A stretch of 50,546 nucleotides of DNA from positions 71,481 through 122,026 of the forward strand of contig JAIMKU010000001.1 in assembly GCA_020692235.1 (NCBI GenBank). The letters run 5' to 3'. Position 1 is the first letter of the stretch, and each line of letters starts with the position of its first letter. Of this stretch, positions 49,523-50,546 are shown one piece after another. The translations under genes and the position numbers were made by a program. The DNA is from Hydrogenophilus sp. (lineage in GTDB: Bacteria > Pseudomonadota > Gammaproteobacteria > Burkholderiales > Thiobacillaceae). Under the pieces are notes generated by a model. The model was not told the DNA's origin. It saw nothing but the letters and a program-made list of their open reading frames with translations, and searched no databases.

Positions 49523-49963
49523 ATGGAGAGAATCGTAAGCATAGGCGAGGCATCCGAGGCGCTGGGCGTGTCAATCACGACCCTGCGCCGCTGGGAAGCG
49601 GCGGGCAAACTGGTGGCTGAGCACACGGCGGGCGGTCATCGTCGCTACGATCTGGGCAAGCTGCGACCGGAGATGTTCCGCGCCGAAGACGCGGCCAGTC
49701 GCCAGACTATCGCCTATGCTCGGGTGTCGAGCCAGGACCAGAAGCTGCTCGACGAATTGCCGCTGTCGGTGCGTGAGTGGGTGTGTCCGGTCTGTGGCAG
49801 CACCCACGACCGCGACGTGAACGCGGCGATCAACCTGAAGAACATGGCCGTGAGTTCCACGGTCGCCGCCTGTGGAGAGGAAGGCGCTGGCCTTCGTCGC
49901 AAGACGAAGACGAAACCGGCCTCGGCGAAGCAGGAAGTCAGCGGCAGGTTTGCTCAGCGATGA
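49523..49963 (+). mobile_element. Internally deleted IS607-family element: in-frame TnpA (MerR-HTH + YARVSS) - TnpB (zinc finger/RuvC-III) fusion ORF
   Basis: [47 protein letters not shown]...[13 protein letters not shown] joined to [36 protein letters not shown]. Confidence 0.88.
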
Positions 49964-49996
49964 GCGGATTTGCATGGGTCTGACGGAACGGCTACA

Positions 49997-50023
49997 TTAT
50001 CACTTGGTATCACCAAGTGATAA
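49997..50023. promoter_or_regulatory. Perfect 11-bp-arm palindrome upstream of a CopG antitoxin (candidate autoregulatory operator)
   Basis: TTATCACTTGG-TATCA-CCAAGTGATAA, 10 bp before the antitoxin ATG. Confidence 0.75.
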
Positions 50024-50033
50024 GAGGTTCACT

Positions 50034-50306
50034 ATGGCAACGTCTCTCAAGATCGACGACACTCTGAAAAGCCGTGTCCATCACCTCGCAAGCCAGCGCC
50101 GCCGCTCGCCGCACTGGCTCATGCTCGAAGCCATCCAGCAGTACGTCGAGCGAGAAGAATCCCGCGAGAGCTTCAAGCAGGAAGCCTTGGCCTCCTGGGC
50201 GGCCTACAAGGAAACCGGCCGGCACCTGACCGGCCAGGAAGTGCGCGCCTGGTTGAGCACTTGGGGCACCGATGACGAAAAGGCGGTGCCTGAGTGCCAC
50301 GAGTAA
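50034..50306 (+). CDS. CopG/RHH family antitoxin
   Basis: MATSLKIDDTLKSRVHHLASQRRRSPHWLMLEAIQQYVEREESRESFKQEALASWAAYKETGRHLTGQEVRAWLSTWG. Confidence 0.9.
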   Translation: MATSLKIDDTLKSRVHHLASQRRRSPHWLMLEAIQQYVEREESRESFKQEALASWAAYKETGRHLTGQEVRAWLSTWGTDDEKAVPECHE

Positions 50307-50546
50307 TCGTTACCGAAGGCGCAGCGGAAGGCTTGGAACGCTGCCGGCGGTTCCTGGCGGCCAAGGCCCCGGAAGCCGCCAGGCGGGCCGGCCAGATCAT
50401 CGAACAGCAATTCTTGCCGCTGGAAACGGCTCCCGACATTGGCCGCCCGTTGCCCGAACTGCCCGAGCTGCGCGAGCTGGTGATTGCCTTCGGGGATTCC
50501 GGCTATGTGGCCTTGTACCGCCACGAGCCGGCCGACGATGCAGTGT
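50294..50546 (+). CDS. RelE/ParE-family toxin (truncated by window end)
   Basis: GTG start overlapping the antitoxin: VPRVIVTEGAAEGLERCRRFLAAKAPEAARRAGQIIEQQFLPLETAPDIGRPLPELPELRELVIAFGDSGYVALYRHEP. Confidence 0.85.
   Translation, partial: MPRVIVTEGAAEGLERCRRFLAAKAPEAARRAGQIIEQQFLPLETAPDIGRPLPELPELRELVIAFGDSGYVALYRHEPADDAV

Overview
This GC-rich window looks betaproteobacterial, as judged from gene content and synteny; there was no database search. Most of it is conserved chromosomal backbone: phoU 3' end, hslV, a ZIP transporter with a Fur-family regulator, yidD, dksA with a long K/A/P-rich N-terminal extension, mpl, an Mla/MCE-type lipid transport operon, an RNB-domain RNase, tonB, prmC-prfA-hemA, a large divergent PBP, hemF, tsaC-purD, purH-fis-dusB, lnt, selD, an ars operon (arsR-arsC-acr3-MBL-AhpD-like-arsM-permease remnant), nfeD-stomatin, a PBP7-type endopeptidase, ccmABCDEFGH and pilA. 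Small accessory insertions and gene remnants interrupt the backbone. They include several toxin-antitoxin modules, some broken by one lesion. Others are a remnant mosaic at 31.7-33.2 kb, nested insertions behind pilA ending in an in-frame IS607 TnpA-TnpB deletion fusion, and a 160-bp hairpin/MITE-like element. The MITE-like element is present as two inverted copies, each flanked by CTAG, bracketing the nfeD-stomatin pair. Several conserved genes appear frameshifted (hemF at a C8 tract, yafQ) or carry in-frame stops (DUF4160, EF-hand/E3-like); these are either real decay or sequencing error and need read-level checks. All family assignments come from motif recognition of the translations.
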